DNA of 64,000 nt from Desulfitobacterium dehalogenans ATCC 51507 (lineage in GTDB: Bacteria; Bacillota; Desulfitobacteriia; Desulfitobacteriales; Desulfitobacteriaceae), in assembly GCF_000243155.2 (NCBI RefSeq), contig NC_018017.1, positions 496,001-560,000 of the forward strand, given 5' to 3'. Positions 35,101 to 42,502 of the stretch are shown here, one piece after another. The translations under genes and the position numbers were made by a program. Each line of letters begins with the position of its first letter. Within the stretch, counting starts at the first letter, position 1. The notes beneath the pieces were generated by a model that was given only the letters and a program-made list of their open reading frames with translations, made no database searches and was not told the origin of the DNA.

Positions 35101-35565
35101 AAGGAAAGAAAGAGTGAAGATGACATCACTAAATGGCTGGTAAAAATTTATCCTGACAAACTGGCAAAGTTGCTGGACCAAAATTTTGATTACTATACCT
35201 TAAACCAAGTATCTAAATTCAGGTCTGTACGTAGGGAAATGTCTCATGAGTTTGAAAAAAATCAATATTTATCTTGTAACGTGGTCGGGATATTTTTCTA
35301 TGACTATAGCAAAGCTTATGAAAATAACGCCATTAATCCGGAATCTTTTGTTCTTCTAGAGCAGGATAGAGATAATGCCTACGATATGTATGCGGTCAGT
35401 GTGTTTTCAGTTGATCATAGATTTAAGCTTGGGCACATTCCAGCTGTATATTCAGAAGAGGTATTTGATTTAATAGAGAGCGGAGATGAGCTATATGGAA
35501 TTGTGCAAAGTTATAATGCAAGAACACTTTCAATTAAAATAATGAAAACGCTGGATAGACAATAA
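32173..35565 (+). CDS. hamB: HamB: Hachiman defence system superfamily 2 helicase
   Basis: The 1130-residue protein has an all-helical N-terminus (~1-270). A DExH helicase core follows: Walker A MPTSAGKT at 297-304, DEFH at 397-400, motif III-like MMSAIISN, and motif VI GRIGRA at ~667-672. A long C-terminal region closes with residues that resemble a HIRAN-type fold (QDRDNAYDMYAVSVF, RFKLGHIPAVYSE). HamB loads HamA and activates it on damaged or phage DNA. ATG follows GCAGGTGAGAGATGAGAT and overlaps hamA. It is AT-rich like hamA. Confidence 0.88.
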   Translation: MEQIINLDGLFSNLKSLIENKSDIKDICASLEKIHFEVIKRNLLGQKSQEQEMYNDIEIISKIGFYLLSALIDINLEPESPENNMRLYGMTVAAFCFELLSKLSIIQPEEQWEYNLFSSICYSLSENQANGIVLAKEGFGKLSKIQGKDFIYLLFLKFLSREYKYIVKYRRPKSELESAQIITILKEFSRHMIFGGDVEKVIVKFSDYKSQLFNSNSQYFFAFSLIYKVALEMYRCSIRNLLKLEPDLESYLKVVTQIDTKNLYELWPSQKFLIKVESEDESFLSDNPKNNISIISMPTSAGKTMIAELSIFKSLIKNAGIAIYVVPSLALTHEIENNFFRRFRKVGIDIKREIDIDTIEELNLTSPQVYVLTPEKLDLIIRKKSEILSWVRLIIFDEFHKAGDGERGWLLETLIGWFMFFQRTYQYKIIMMSAIISNLEQSVINDNISFHLSKWSPTRKLYGVYFLPSSKKLVYSKKNILAKQVIQEPYSLFLRYKHHRAVMDSVFYKEVHGKKTKNGYDSNNSDTKFDLCWKAITNLNERPILIYFFKKDDINSFIDRSSKYLGKMTNEPLLNDLKRTVIKKLGAHHRLCKALDYGVAFHNGDLPEDVRTSIENAYRRGVIKILACTTTLADGVNLPVSTLIIGSCFNYDCSRGINNSDYKNIVGRIGRALTDTEGKILIFKHDEYYKDNVKEKILLFTNPSLLETPLRSALEDATNNMDDTVDLIESIVEGKRISQEIHVQKMIERLQVFVFSLYEQLETYDFESFYQEYVNCFFINTSEITKQIIKPVTQAIYQVASNIPSDFLKKCNCTGLSYSTNIKLNRIVQKISQEFNVAIFSSLDIISEEIYSEILACPEFTSPFEKIDNYGVLKQWLSGDTYINIRDNYFSHTNGSIEEKTQNCTQYIREMFQYKLPWAFSALLVFCENTFLKTTLSVMPQYIKYGTKDGNAIELCVGGIDSRELAITLSKFYAEDKERKSEDDITKWLVKIYPDKLAKLLDQNFDYYTLNQVSKFRSVRREMSHEFEKNQYLSCNVVGIFFYDYSKAYENNAINPESFVLLEQDRDNAYDMYAVSVFSVDHRFKLGHIPAVYSEEVFDLIESGDELYGIVQSYNARTLSIKIMKTLDRQ

Positions 35566-35707
35566 ATACTTACTTGAACGGTAACCAAGCAAATAAGAGG
35601 AAATGTAAAGAATAGGAGTAATCAAGTGTTTTTCGCAAAAATATTTTTCTGCTTGGAAGGAGTATAAGTCTAAAAAGCTTGTCCCCTGAAATTTGCAACC
35701 GGTTACG

Positions 35708-35827
35708 AATTTTGGTTACCCACAGGGCTATGCGGGCGAGCCGGCTGATTCATTGAGCTTGAATCTCTATGGGTACTGCATGAACGAACCGATCATGAAT
35801 ATAGACCCGACAGGACACTGGACATAG
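35708..35827 (+). pseudogene. Rhs-repeat core remnant
   Basis: The frame reads GYAGEPADSLSLNLYGYCMN and then EPIMNIDPTGH before a stop. This is the diagnostic 'YGYVxNNPxxxxDPxGH' end of the Rhs-associated core domain. Everything upstream (the YD repeats) and downstream (the toxin tip) is missing, so it is a fossil of an Rhs/polymorphic-toxin gene. Confidence 0.75.
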
Positions 35828-35918
35828 GGCTTAGTGGACGTTCAGTCGTTATTACCCTGGTTTTATAAAACACTGCCTAAAAGGTTGATGTTGAGAAATC
35901 CTACACGAATGAAATATA

Positions 35919-36071
35919 TTATGTGGCCTTAACCCGGGCGAAAGGCTTGGTTTTATAGCCCCGCCGGTGATAAGGGAGAATTTCTTGCAGAATAGTGACA
36001 ATGCTATGACTGACCATTTTGTCAAAGTTGGCAAAATGGTCAACATCGGTTTCAGTTGCCGAAAGATCCAT
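35919..36071 (-). other. Short unassigned minus-strand frame (50 aa), probably a remnant
   Basis: The frame starts at an ATG without a ribosome binding site. It reads MDLSATETDVDHFANFDKM, then QEILPYHRRGYKTKPFARVK, which is protein-like, possibly the tail of a mobile-element gene. It lies between the Rhs fossil and the antitoxin copy in an otherwise non-coding stretch (35.6-36.2 kb). Confidence 0.2.
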
Positions 36072-36265
36072 TGAGGATATGATGCTTTCACGCTAAGCCT
36101 ATTATCTGATTCAAAAAAGGGATACCTGAAAAAATATCATTGCTCTTGATCAAACCTATTTTGCCGTTAAAACCAGGTAACCTGATTGATGTGCAATCTT
36201 CAATGGAGAATCTTTGATTTATCGGACTGAATTTGGCACTATATTTGCATAGGTGGTGGTAAGCC

Positions 36266-36562
36266 TTGAACGGTAAAGAAGATATTAGACCTATTTCTTA
36301 TATAAAGGCCAATGCAGCCGAGGTACTGGACTAGGTCAACAAATCACGCCGGCCAGTCTATGTCACTCAAAACGGGGAGGCCAGAGCTGTCTTGCTGGAC
36401 ACGGAATCCTACGAGAAGCTTAAAAATGCCGTTGGGCTGTTAAAGCTGCTGACTCAAGGAGAAGAGGAAATTGCTCAAGGCAAAGTCCTTTCCCAAGAGG
36501 AGTTTTTCTTAAGCATGGACCGGGAATTAGGTATACCAGTGTTCAACCGATTTATACCATAA
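36266..36562 (+). pseudogene. Phd/YefM-family antitoxin with an in-frame TAG
   Basis: From TTG 36266 the frame reads PISYIKANAAEVLD, then TAG at codon 23 (36332-36334), then VNKSRRPVYVTQNGEARAVL and LDTESYEKLKNAVGLLKLL to a TAA at 36560. This is the type II antitoxin fold of the Phd/YefM family, complete apart from the nonsense codon. No toxin gene follows. The upstream leader and downstream hairpin are shared with a deleted copy at 30.57-30.69 kb. Confidence 0.85.
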
Positions 36563-36594
36563 TCCAAATAGAATATAATCTAATGACTCATTAA

Positions 36595-36632
36595 AACAAC
36601 GTCGGCAGATAGGCCGGCGTTGTTTTTTAAAG
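36595..36632 (+). terminator. Rho-independent terminator of the antitoxin locus
   Basis: AACAACGTCGGC (36595-36606) pairs with GCCGGCGTTGTT (with one G-T) and is followed by TTTTT. The same hairpin in degraded form ends the deleted copy near 30690. Confidence 0.8.
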
Positions 36633-36794
36633 CATAAATCGTTTCTGTTCTTGTTCCAGAAAATAAATAGAGACAAGCAAGACTATTAAAAAATACAAAG
36701 GATGTAGAATTCTTGGCATAAATGGTTAGAATGTCCATAAAGGAGCGGCAAAGCTCCTGATCAATAAAGCGGACATGAAAGAAGTGACATACTA

Positions 36795-37736
36795 TTGAAA
36801 GATAAAATCACCATAGGAATACCCAGGGCCTTTTTATACTTTAAATATCAATACCTATGGCAAAATTTCTTTGCGGAATTAAACTGCCAGGTCATTTTAA
36901 GCCCGGAAACCAATAAGAAAATCCTGAAAGACGGCATCGATTCCTCCATCGACGAAAGCTGCCTTTCCGCCAAAATTTACATGGGCCATCTTGCTTACCT
37001 CAGAGGAAAAGCAGATTACATTTTAGTACCAAGGATCGTAGGTTTTGGCAAAAATGAAGAAGTGTGCACCAAGTTCAACGCCCTCTACGATATCGTCAAA
37101 AATACCTTTAAAGAGGTTAACCTGCTCAGCTACAACGTCGATATGGCACATCAAGAAAGTGAATTCAAAGGGTTTATGAAGATGGGGAAGGAACTGGGCA
37201 AGAACCCTCTCCAGGTATTAAGAGCCTATCTTAAGGCAAAAGCAATCCAAAAAAATAAGGAACACCAGTTGGCTGCGGAGCAGGAGAGCCTGATCCGGAC
37301 TGGAGACAAGCTGAAGATCCTGATTATTTCCCATGATTATAACACCTACGATAAGGCGGTGGGGTATCCCATCATCAAGTACCTGGAAAGCTTAGATATT
37401 GTGCCGATTTATGCCGATGTTGCCGACAAAAAGAAAACCTCCGAAAAATCAAGGCTCATCTCGGACACCCTGTATTGGACCTTCAACAAAGAACTCATCG
37501 GCGCGATTCATCATTATCAGAAGGAAATCGATGGGATCATCTTTATTTCCACCTTCCCCTGTGGTCCCGATTCCCTGGTCAATGAATTATGCCTGAGGAA
37601 AATAAAAGGTGTTCCCATGGCCAATCTCATCGTGGATGAACTTCAGGGTGAAGCGGGCTTGCAGACCAGAATTGAAAGCTTTGTCGATATCATTATGGAA
37701 AGAAAAAAAGCCGGGAGGAAAGCGCAAATTGGCTAG
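36795..37736 (+). CDS. Acyl-CoA dehydratase activase-related protein, DUF2229-like part
   Basis: The 313-residue protein matches the DUF2229-type portion (KITIGIPRAFLYFKYQYLWQ, conserved CLSAKIYMGH, ILVPR, then STFPCGPDSLVNELC). These conserved Cys residues are typical of Fe-S-binding relatives of 2-hydroxyacyl-CoA dehydratases. In many Firmicutes this part is fused with the next two proteins in one ~1400-residue polypeptide; here it is a separate gene. TTG 36795 with GAAAGAAGTG upstream is the only usable start. It is first in a three-gene overlapping operon. Confidence 0.8.
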   Translation: MKDKITIGIPRAFLYFKYQYLWQNFFAELNCQVILSPETNKKILKDGIDSSIDESCLSAKIYMGHLAYLRGKADYILVPRIVGFGKNEEVCTKFNALYDIVKNTFKEVNLLSYNVDMAHQESEFKGFMKMGKELGKNPLQVLRAYLKAKAIQKNKEHQLAAEQESLIRTGDKLKILIISHDYNTYDKAVGYPIIKYLESLDIVPIYADVADKKKTSEKSRLISDTLYWTFNKELIGAIHHYQKEIDGIIFISTFPCGPDSLVNELCLRKIKGVPMANLIVDELQGEAGLQTRIESFVDIIMERKKAGRKAQIG

Positions 37737-38823
37737 CCAGGAAAAGATCATGAGTTTTCCCCATATGGGAAATTATCATATCCCCATCGAATTTCTGATC
37801 AGGCATGTCTTAGAAAATATTCAGGTTTTGACCCCACCCCAAATCACCAAAAAGACCTTGGAACTGGGCGCAAAGTACAGTCCGGATTTTGTATGTGTGC
37901 CCTTTAAATATAACCTGGGCAACTATCTTGAAGCCCTGGAACAAGGAGCGAATATCCTGGTCCAGTCCGGGGGCGGCTGCCGGTTCGGGTATTATGGTGA
38001 AATTCAGGAACAGATCTTAAGAGACCTGGGTTATGAGTTTGAGTTTATCAGCATTATAGACAACCAAAATGTCAATCCCCTGGCCTTTTTTAACCGCTTT
38101 AAACGTCTGAATCCCCAACTATCCTTTGTCCGCTTCGCCTACTACTTTCAATTGACCTTTAAAATGATCGAGGCCATGGACTCCATCGACCACTACATAC
38201 GGGACCATATTGGTTTTGCCCTCCAGGAGGGCAGCTTTGAGCTGCTGCACGAGGAATTCCTCAAGGAGCTTCCAGCGGTGGATGGCTTCCGGAGTCTGGA
38301 TAAGATCTATCGAAAATACGATGCTCTGTTCCGCCGGCAGGAGGTCAATAAACCGGAAAATCCCCTCAGAGTAGGGATCGTGGGAGAGCTCTACACCCTC
38401 ATGGAGCCTTTCAGCAGCTGTTATATCGAAAAGGAACTAGCGAAAAAAGGCATCCAGGTCACCCGCTTCATCACCATATCCTATTTACTGCGCCATCATC
38501 CCAAATCCAGTGACTTGCTGGAGTGGGCTGGGAACTATCTGAAATATGAAATCGGCGCCGACGGTACAGACAGTGTGGCCCGGGCGAGAATGCTGGCCGA
38601 AGCCGGATATGACGGGGTCATTCATATTAAGCCCTTTGGCTGTACCCCTGAAGTCAATTCCATGCCAATGATCCAGAATATCAGCAGTGATTATAAGATG
38701 CCGGTCCTGTATTTCAGTTTCGATGCTCAGACCTCGGAGACCGGTGTGCTCACAAGATTAGAAGCATTCCATGACATGCTTATGATGAGAAGGGAAAAAG
38801 AACAATGGCAAAATGTTATTTAG
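37729..38823 (+). CDS. 2-hydroxyacyl-CoA dehydratase-like (HgdB-type) protein
   Basis: The ~364-residue protein has conserved features of the HgdB/HgdA-like fold: VQSGGGCRFGYYGEIQEQIL near the N-terminal third (Fe-S Cys), GIVGELYTLMEPFSSCYIEK, and IKPFGCTPEVNSMP. It likely carries a [4Fe-4S] cluster reduced by the activase encoded next. I chose TTG 37729, which has GGGAGG upstream and overlaps the previous stop; ATG 37750 is also possible. Its end overlaps the activase gene by 19 bp. The true substrate is unknown. Confidence 0.8.
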   Translation: MASQEKIMSFPHMGNYHIPIEFLIRHVLENIQVLTPPQITKKTLELGAKYSPDFVCVPFKYNLGNYLEALEQGANILVQSGGGCRFGYYGEIQEQILRDLGYEFEFISIIDNQNVNPLAFFNRFKRLNPQLSFVRFAYYFQLTFKMIEAMDSIDHYIRDHIGFALQEGSFELLHEEFLKELPAVDGFRSLDKIYRKYDALFRRQEVNKPENPLRVGIVGELYTLMEPFSSCYIEKELAKKGIQVTRFITISYLLRHHPKSSDLLEWAGNYLKYEIGADGTDSVARARMLAEAGYDGVIHIKPFGCTPEVNSMPMIQNISSDYKMPVLYFSFDAQTSETGVLTRLEAFHDMLMMRREKEQWQNVI

Positions 38824-39803
38824 GAGTGGACAGCGGCTCCATTTCCACTAAAGGTGTCATCATTGACCAAAACAACAAGATATTGGCCGAGAAATACTTA
38901 TGGACGGAAGGGAACCCGGTGGACGCTGTTAAAGAAGTCATCGGGGACCTCCAGGCTCAGATTGAAGGCCAGGATATCCAGGTTAAGGCCGTGGGCACCA
39001 CCGGTTCGGCCAGGCGCTTGATCGGGGCCCTCCTCAATGCCCAGGTGGTCAAAAATGAAATCACGGCCCATGCCGTGGGAACCCTGTCGGTGTACCCCGA
39101 TGTCCGGACCATTTTTGAGATAGGCGGTCAGGACTCCAAGATTATTCTCGTCGAAGATGGTATTGTGGTCGATTATGCCATGAATACCTTATGTGCCGCC
39201 GGAACAGGTTCTTTCCTGTCTTCCCAGGCCAAGCGGCTGGGGCTGGAGGTTGAGGAGTTTGGGGAAATGGCTTTGCGCTCCCAGAATCCCACCAAAATAG
39301 CGGCCCGCTGTACGGTTTTCGCTGAGTCGGATATGGTGCATAAGGCTCAGATCGGGCATAAAAAAGAGGATATTGTGGCCGGACTGTGCAAAGCGGTGGT
39401 GGCCAATTACCTGAATAACGTCGGCAAGGGCAAACACACCAAAGCCCCCATCGTCTTCCAGGGGGGAGTCAGCAAAAATGTCGGGGTGATTAAAGCCTTT
39501 GAAGAAGCAACCGGGGAAACCATCCATGTAGACCGGCATGCTCACTTAATGGGAGCCTTAGGCGCGGCTTTGCTGGCCAAAAGCTCCGGCCAAGAGCAGG
39601 ATTTTGACTTCAGTATGACGGAGATGCATTTTGATACCCGGGGTGTAGAATGTCAGGGCTGCCCCAATAACTGTGAAGTCATTTGTATCTACAGGAATGA
39701 AGCGTTGATCGATGCCTGGGGCAACAAATGCGATAAAGGAGCAGTGGGAACCCATGAACCGAATAAACCGCCCGCTGTAAAGGATGATGAAATGGTCTCT
39801 TAA
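38805..39803 (+). CDS. CoA-substrate-specific enzyme activase (BadF/BadG/BcrA/BcrD ATPase family)
   Basis: The 332-residue ASKHA-fold ATPase has YLGVDSGSISTKGVI (phosphate 1), FEIGGQDSKII (phosphate 2), the Fe-S ligand region NTLCAAGTGSFLSSQAKRLG with a second Cys in AARCTVF, and FQGGVSKNVGV (adenosine). In the HgdC family it uses ATP to inject a high-energy electron into the dehydratase. A Cys-rich tail (CQGCPNNCEVIC) is extra and suggests a second cluster. It overlaps the HgdB-like gene by 19 bp, so partners are stoichiometrically coupled. Confidence 0.88.
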   Translation: MAKCYLGVDSGSISTKGVIIDQNNKILAEKYLWTEGNPVDAVKEVIGDLQAQIEGQDIQVKAVGTTGSARRLIGALLNAQVVKNEITAHAVGTLSVYPDVRTIFEIGGQDSKIILVEDGIVVDYAMNTLCAAGTGSFLSSQAKRLGLEVEEFGEMALRSQNPTKIAARCTVFAESDMVHKAQIGHKKEDIVAGLCKAVVANYLNNVGKGKHTKAPIVFQGGVSKNVGVIKAFEEATGETIHVDRHAHLMGALGAALLAKSSGQEQDFDFSMTEMHFDTRGVECQGCPNNCEVICIYRNEALIDAWGNKCDKGAVGTHEPNKPPAVKDDEMVS

Positions 39804-39951
39804 GAGGACCGCCAGGATTAAAGAAGATTGGCTTTGTCTCAGATGATAATGATATAATATTGAAGTTCGGCCTAAAACAGAGAATCCATGGGTGGCCGGC
39901 TTTAAAACGGGTGGCTCTGGAGCCATCCGGTAGATTGAGGGGAGATATATT

Positions 39952-41058
39952 ATGGAATTCAGATACTTTATGCCTGCTGAACTATATTTCGGTGAAGATG
40001 CAGTATTGAAAAATAAGGATATATTTAAAGCAATAGGCAGTAAGGCATTAATTGTCACAGGGAGAAGTTCGGCAAAAAAGAATGGTTCTTACGATGATGT
40101 AACGCAAGCCCTTTCAGAAACAGGAGTAGAATACCTTCTCTTTGATGAAGTAGAGGAGAATCCATCCTTAGAAACCATTGAAAAAGCCGCCGGCATAGGC
40201 AAAGCAAACCAGGTGGATTTTGTGATAGGTATCGGCGGCGGCTCCCCTATGGACGCTGCCAAAGCTATCGCAGTATTTATAAAAAATCCTGAAATTGATG
40301 CGGATAATATCTTCAGCGGCAAGGAACTTGAAAGCATACCTGTGGTCGCTGTGGCAACCACTTCGGGGACAGGCTCGGAAGTCACTCAATACAGCATAGT
40401 CACTTCAAACAAAGAAAAGACAAAGAAAAATTTAGGGCAGATTATCTTCCCCAAGGCCGCCTTTTTGGACTATAAATACACTTATGATTTACCCTATGAT
40501 ATAACGGTCAACACCGCCTTGGATGCTTTTACCCATTTAGTGGAGGGATTTTTAAGCTCCAAAAGTACGACTATGTCCGATATCTATGCTGAAAAAGGGT
40601 TTGAGTTATTTAAAGACTGCTTTAAAAGATTACTCGACAAGGAACTGGATCGGGAATTCCGCTCGAATATCATGCTGGCATCCACCTTGGCCGGTATGCT
40701 CATATCCCAAAGTGGGACATCCCTGCCCCATGGGATGGGTTATCCCCTTACTTATTACAAGGGACTGCCTCATGGACTGGCGAATAGTGTTTTAACCATG
40801 GAGTATTTGAAATCTTTCAAGGATAAAACAAAGATTGAAAAAATGCTGAACCTTTTGCAGCTGGATGACTTGGCAGACCTGGAAGGAATCTTTAAAAAGC
40901 TGATCAATGTAAGGGTCGAGATAACTGAGGAAGAAATAATGGAGTATGCACAGAACTTCCTTTCCAATAAGGATAAACTGAAGAATCATCCTGAAGAAGT
41001 GCAGTTTGAAGATATAGTACAGATTTATAGCAGAAGCCTCTGTGGTGAAGTTCTTTAG
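39952..41058 (+). CDS. Iron-containing alcohol dehydrogenase
   Basis: The 368-residue group III dehydrogenase has the NAD(P)-binding GIGGGSPMDAAKAIA and the metal site formed by Asp/His in TALDAFTHLVEG and His residues in SLPHGMGYPL and GLPHGLANS. It interconverts an alcohol or hydroxyacid with its aldehyde. ATG follows GAGGGGAGATATATT. It stands alone between the dehydratase-like operon and a terminator; the substrate (butanol, 4-hydroxybutyrate or other) cannot be read from sequence. Confidence 0.9.
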   Translation: MEFRYFMPAELYFGEDAVLKNKDIFKAIGSKALIVTGRSSAKKNGSYDDVTQALSETGVEYLLFDEVEENPSLETIEKAAGIGKANQVDFVIGIGGGSPMDAAKAIAVFIKNPEIDADNIFSGKELESIPVVAVATTSGTGSEVTQYSIVTSNKEKTKKNLGQIIFPKAAFLDYKYTYDLPYDITVNTALDAFTHLVEGFLSSKSTTMSDIYAEKGFELFKDCFKRLLDKELDREFRSNIMLASTLAGMLISQSGTSLPHGMGYPLTYYKGLPHGLANSVLTMEYLKSFKDKTKIEKMLNLLQLDDLADLEGIFKKLINVRVEITEEEIMEYAQNFLSNKDKLKNHPEEVQFEDIVQIYSRSLCGEVL

Positions 41059-41100
41059 CGGAGAGGCTGAGAAGCCTCAAAGGACGGAGTAATGATCATA

Positions 41101-41148
41101 AGAAGCCCATCCGGTATCATCAGCTCATGATATCGGATGGGCTTCTTT
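41101..41148. terminator. Bidirectional terminator hairpin, copy 1 of a repeated element
   Basis: AGAAGCCCATCCG.TATCAT pairs with ATGATATCGGATGGGCTTCT around CAGCTC, followed by TTG on one side and preceded by A-rich sequence. It separates the convergent dehydrogenase and thiolase genes. A near-identical 48-nt copy lies at 56713-56760. Confidence 0.85.
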
Positions 41149-41176
41149 GTTGGTCAGCAGCAGGCGCAGAAATTGC

Positions 41177-42484
41177 TTACTCCACCCAAATGATCGCTCC
41201 GGCACCCTGGGTTAAACCGCCACAAATTGCACAGGCTGCATAGCCTCCGCCCGTTTCCCGGAGATGATAGGCAGCTGTCATCATAAGGCGTGCACCGCTT
41301 GCAGTGTTAGGATGACCTACAGCGATGGCGCTTCCGTTCGGGTTGAGCTTTTCCTTCAGCTTCAGATAGTGCGCAGAATCATGATCCAAGATGGCTTGAG
41401 CTGAAGCTTCTTTGACCATCGCCTTATAGTCGCTTTTTAAGAAGCGTTCATTGGCTAAGAGTTTCAGGGAGACCAAGGGGACACAGGCAAAAGCTTCATT
41501 GATTTCGATGACTTTCATGTCGTCGATGGTCAATTTGGCGTCATCCAGGCATTTCTTAATAGCGAAAGCAGGGGATACCGGCATAATTCTTGGCTGCAGG
41601 GCTATCGCAGAAATCCCGACTAGGGTATACAGAATCGGCAGGCCCAATTTCTCGGCATGTTCTCTGGTCGTAATAATTTGAGCCGCAGCGCCATCATTCA
41701 TTCCCGGAGCATTGCCTGCGGTACAGGTGGGGTTGTCGAAAATGGGTTTTAATCTGGCGAGATTCTCCATACTGATATCAGGGCGGAATTGCTCATCCTT
41801 ATCTAAAACTTTGGCAGAGAGGACTTTCCCTTTTTTATCTTTTTGCGTAATCTCCAGGGGCTCCATTTCACTCTTGAAAAATCCCCGTTCCCAGGCTTGG
41901 CCGTATTTAACATGGCTGGCCAGCGCCAGCTCGTCCTGTTCTTGCCGTGATACTCCATACTCCATAGCAACGTTGCCGGAGTCTACTGCTACAGGTGCAT
42001 AATCCTTATAGCCTAAGGGAATAATCGGGTCTTCGACCAGAAAGGAAGAATGCTTTTTGCCTTCCCAGCGAATATTGCGGAGCAAAAAGGGAACCATGCT
42101 GAAACTCGTGGAACCCCCGGTCATGACAATTTGGGCTTCCCCCAGTTTGATGCTGAGCGCGCCGTATTTAACGGTGCTCAGGGCTGAGGTGCAGGCCTGG
42201 TCGTAGGTAATGGACGGGGTCTCGGGTGAGATTCCGGCTTTAAGCATGGTTTGGCGCGCCACCACGGGTGTGAAGGGATCTTTGGTGCTGCTGGTATCGC
42301 CGTTGCCCCACCATACTTCATCAATGAGCGCCGGATCCAGGCTGATTTTTGCCATGGCATTTCTCATGGCAATGGCCCCCAGTTCGTACACATCGATATC
42401 TTTCATTGAGCCGCCGAATTTACCGAAAGGAGTCCGAACCGCACTGACACAAACGATATCCTCTTTACTTTTTATAAAGCTCAT
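41177..42484 (-). CDS. Thiolase-family acetyl-CoA acetyltransferase
   Basis: The 435-residue thiolase has the nucleophile Cys in YDQACTSALS, NEAFA, the His of GHPNTASGARL and the second Cys in CAICGGLTQG. The usual GHPIGASG is changed to GHPNTASG, and the protein is ~40 residues longer than AtoB types because of an insertion after GNGDTSSTKDPFTP, as in the trifunctional-protein beta/FadI-like branch. It is cotranscribed with the CoA-transferase (18-bp gap) from a sigma-54 promoter. It cleaves or forms 3-oxoacyl-CoA. Confidence 0.88.
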   Translation of the reverse strand: MSFIKSKEDIVCVSAVRTPFGKFGGSMKDIDVYELGAIAMRNAMAKISLDPALIDEVWWGNGDTSSTKDPFTPVVARQTMLKAGISPETPSITYDQACTSALSTVKYGALSIKLGEAQIVMTGGSTSFSMVPFLLRNIRWEGKKHSSFLVEDPIIPLGYKDYAPVAVDSGNVAMEYGVSRQEQDELALASHVKYGQAWERGFFKSEMEPLEITQKDKKGKVLSAKVLDKDEQFRPDISMENLARLKPIFDNPTCTAGNAPGMNDGAAAQIITTREHAEKLGLPILYTLVGISAIALQPRIMPVSPAFAIKKCLDDAKLTIDDMKVIEINEAFACVPLVSLKLLANERFLKSDYKAMVKEASAQAILDHDSAHYLKLKEKLNPNGSAIAVGHPNTASGARLMMTAAYHLRETGGGYAACAICGGLTQGAGAIIWVE

Positions 42485-42502
42485 GATAGTTACCTCCTGA
42501 TT

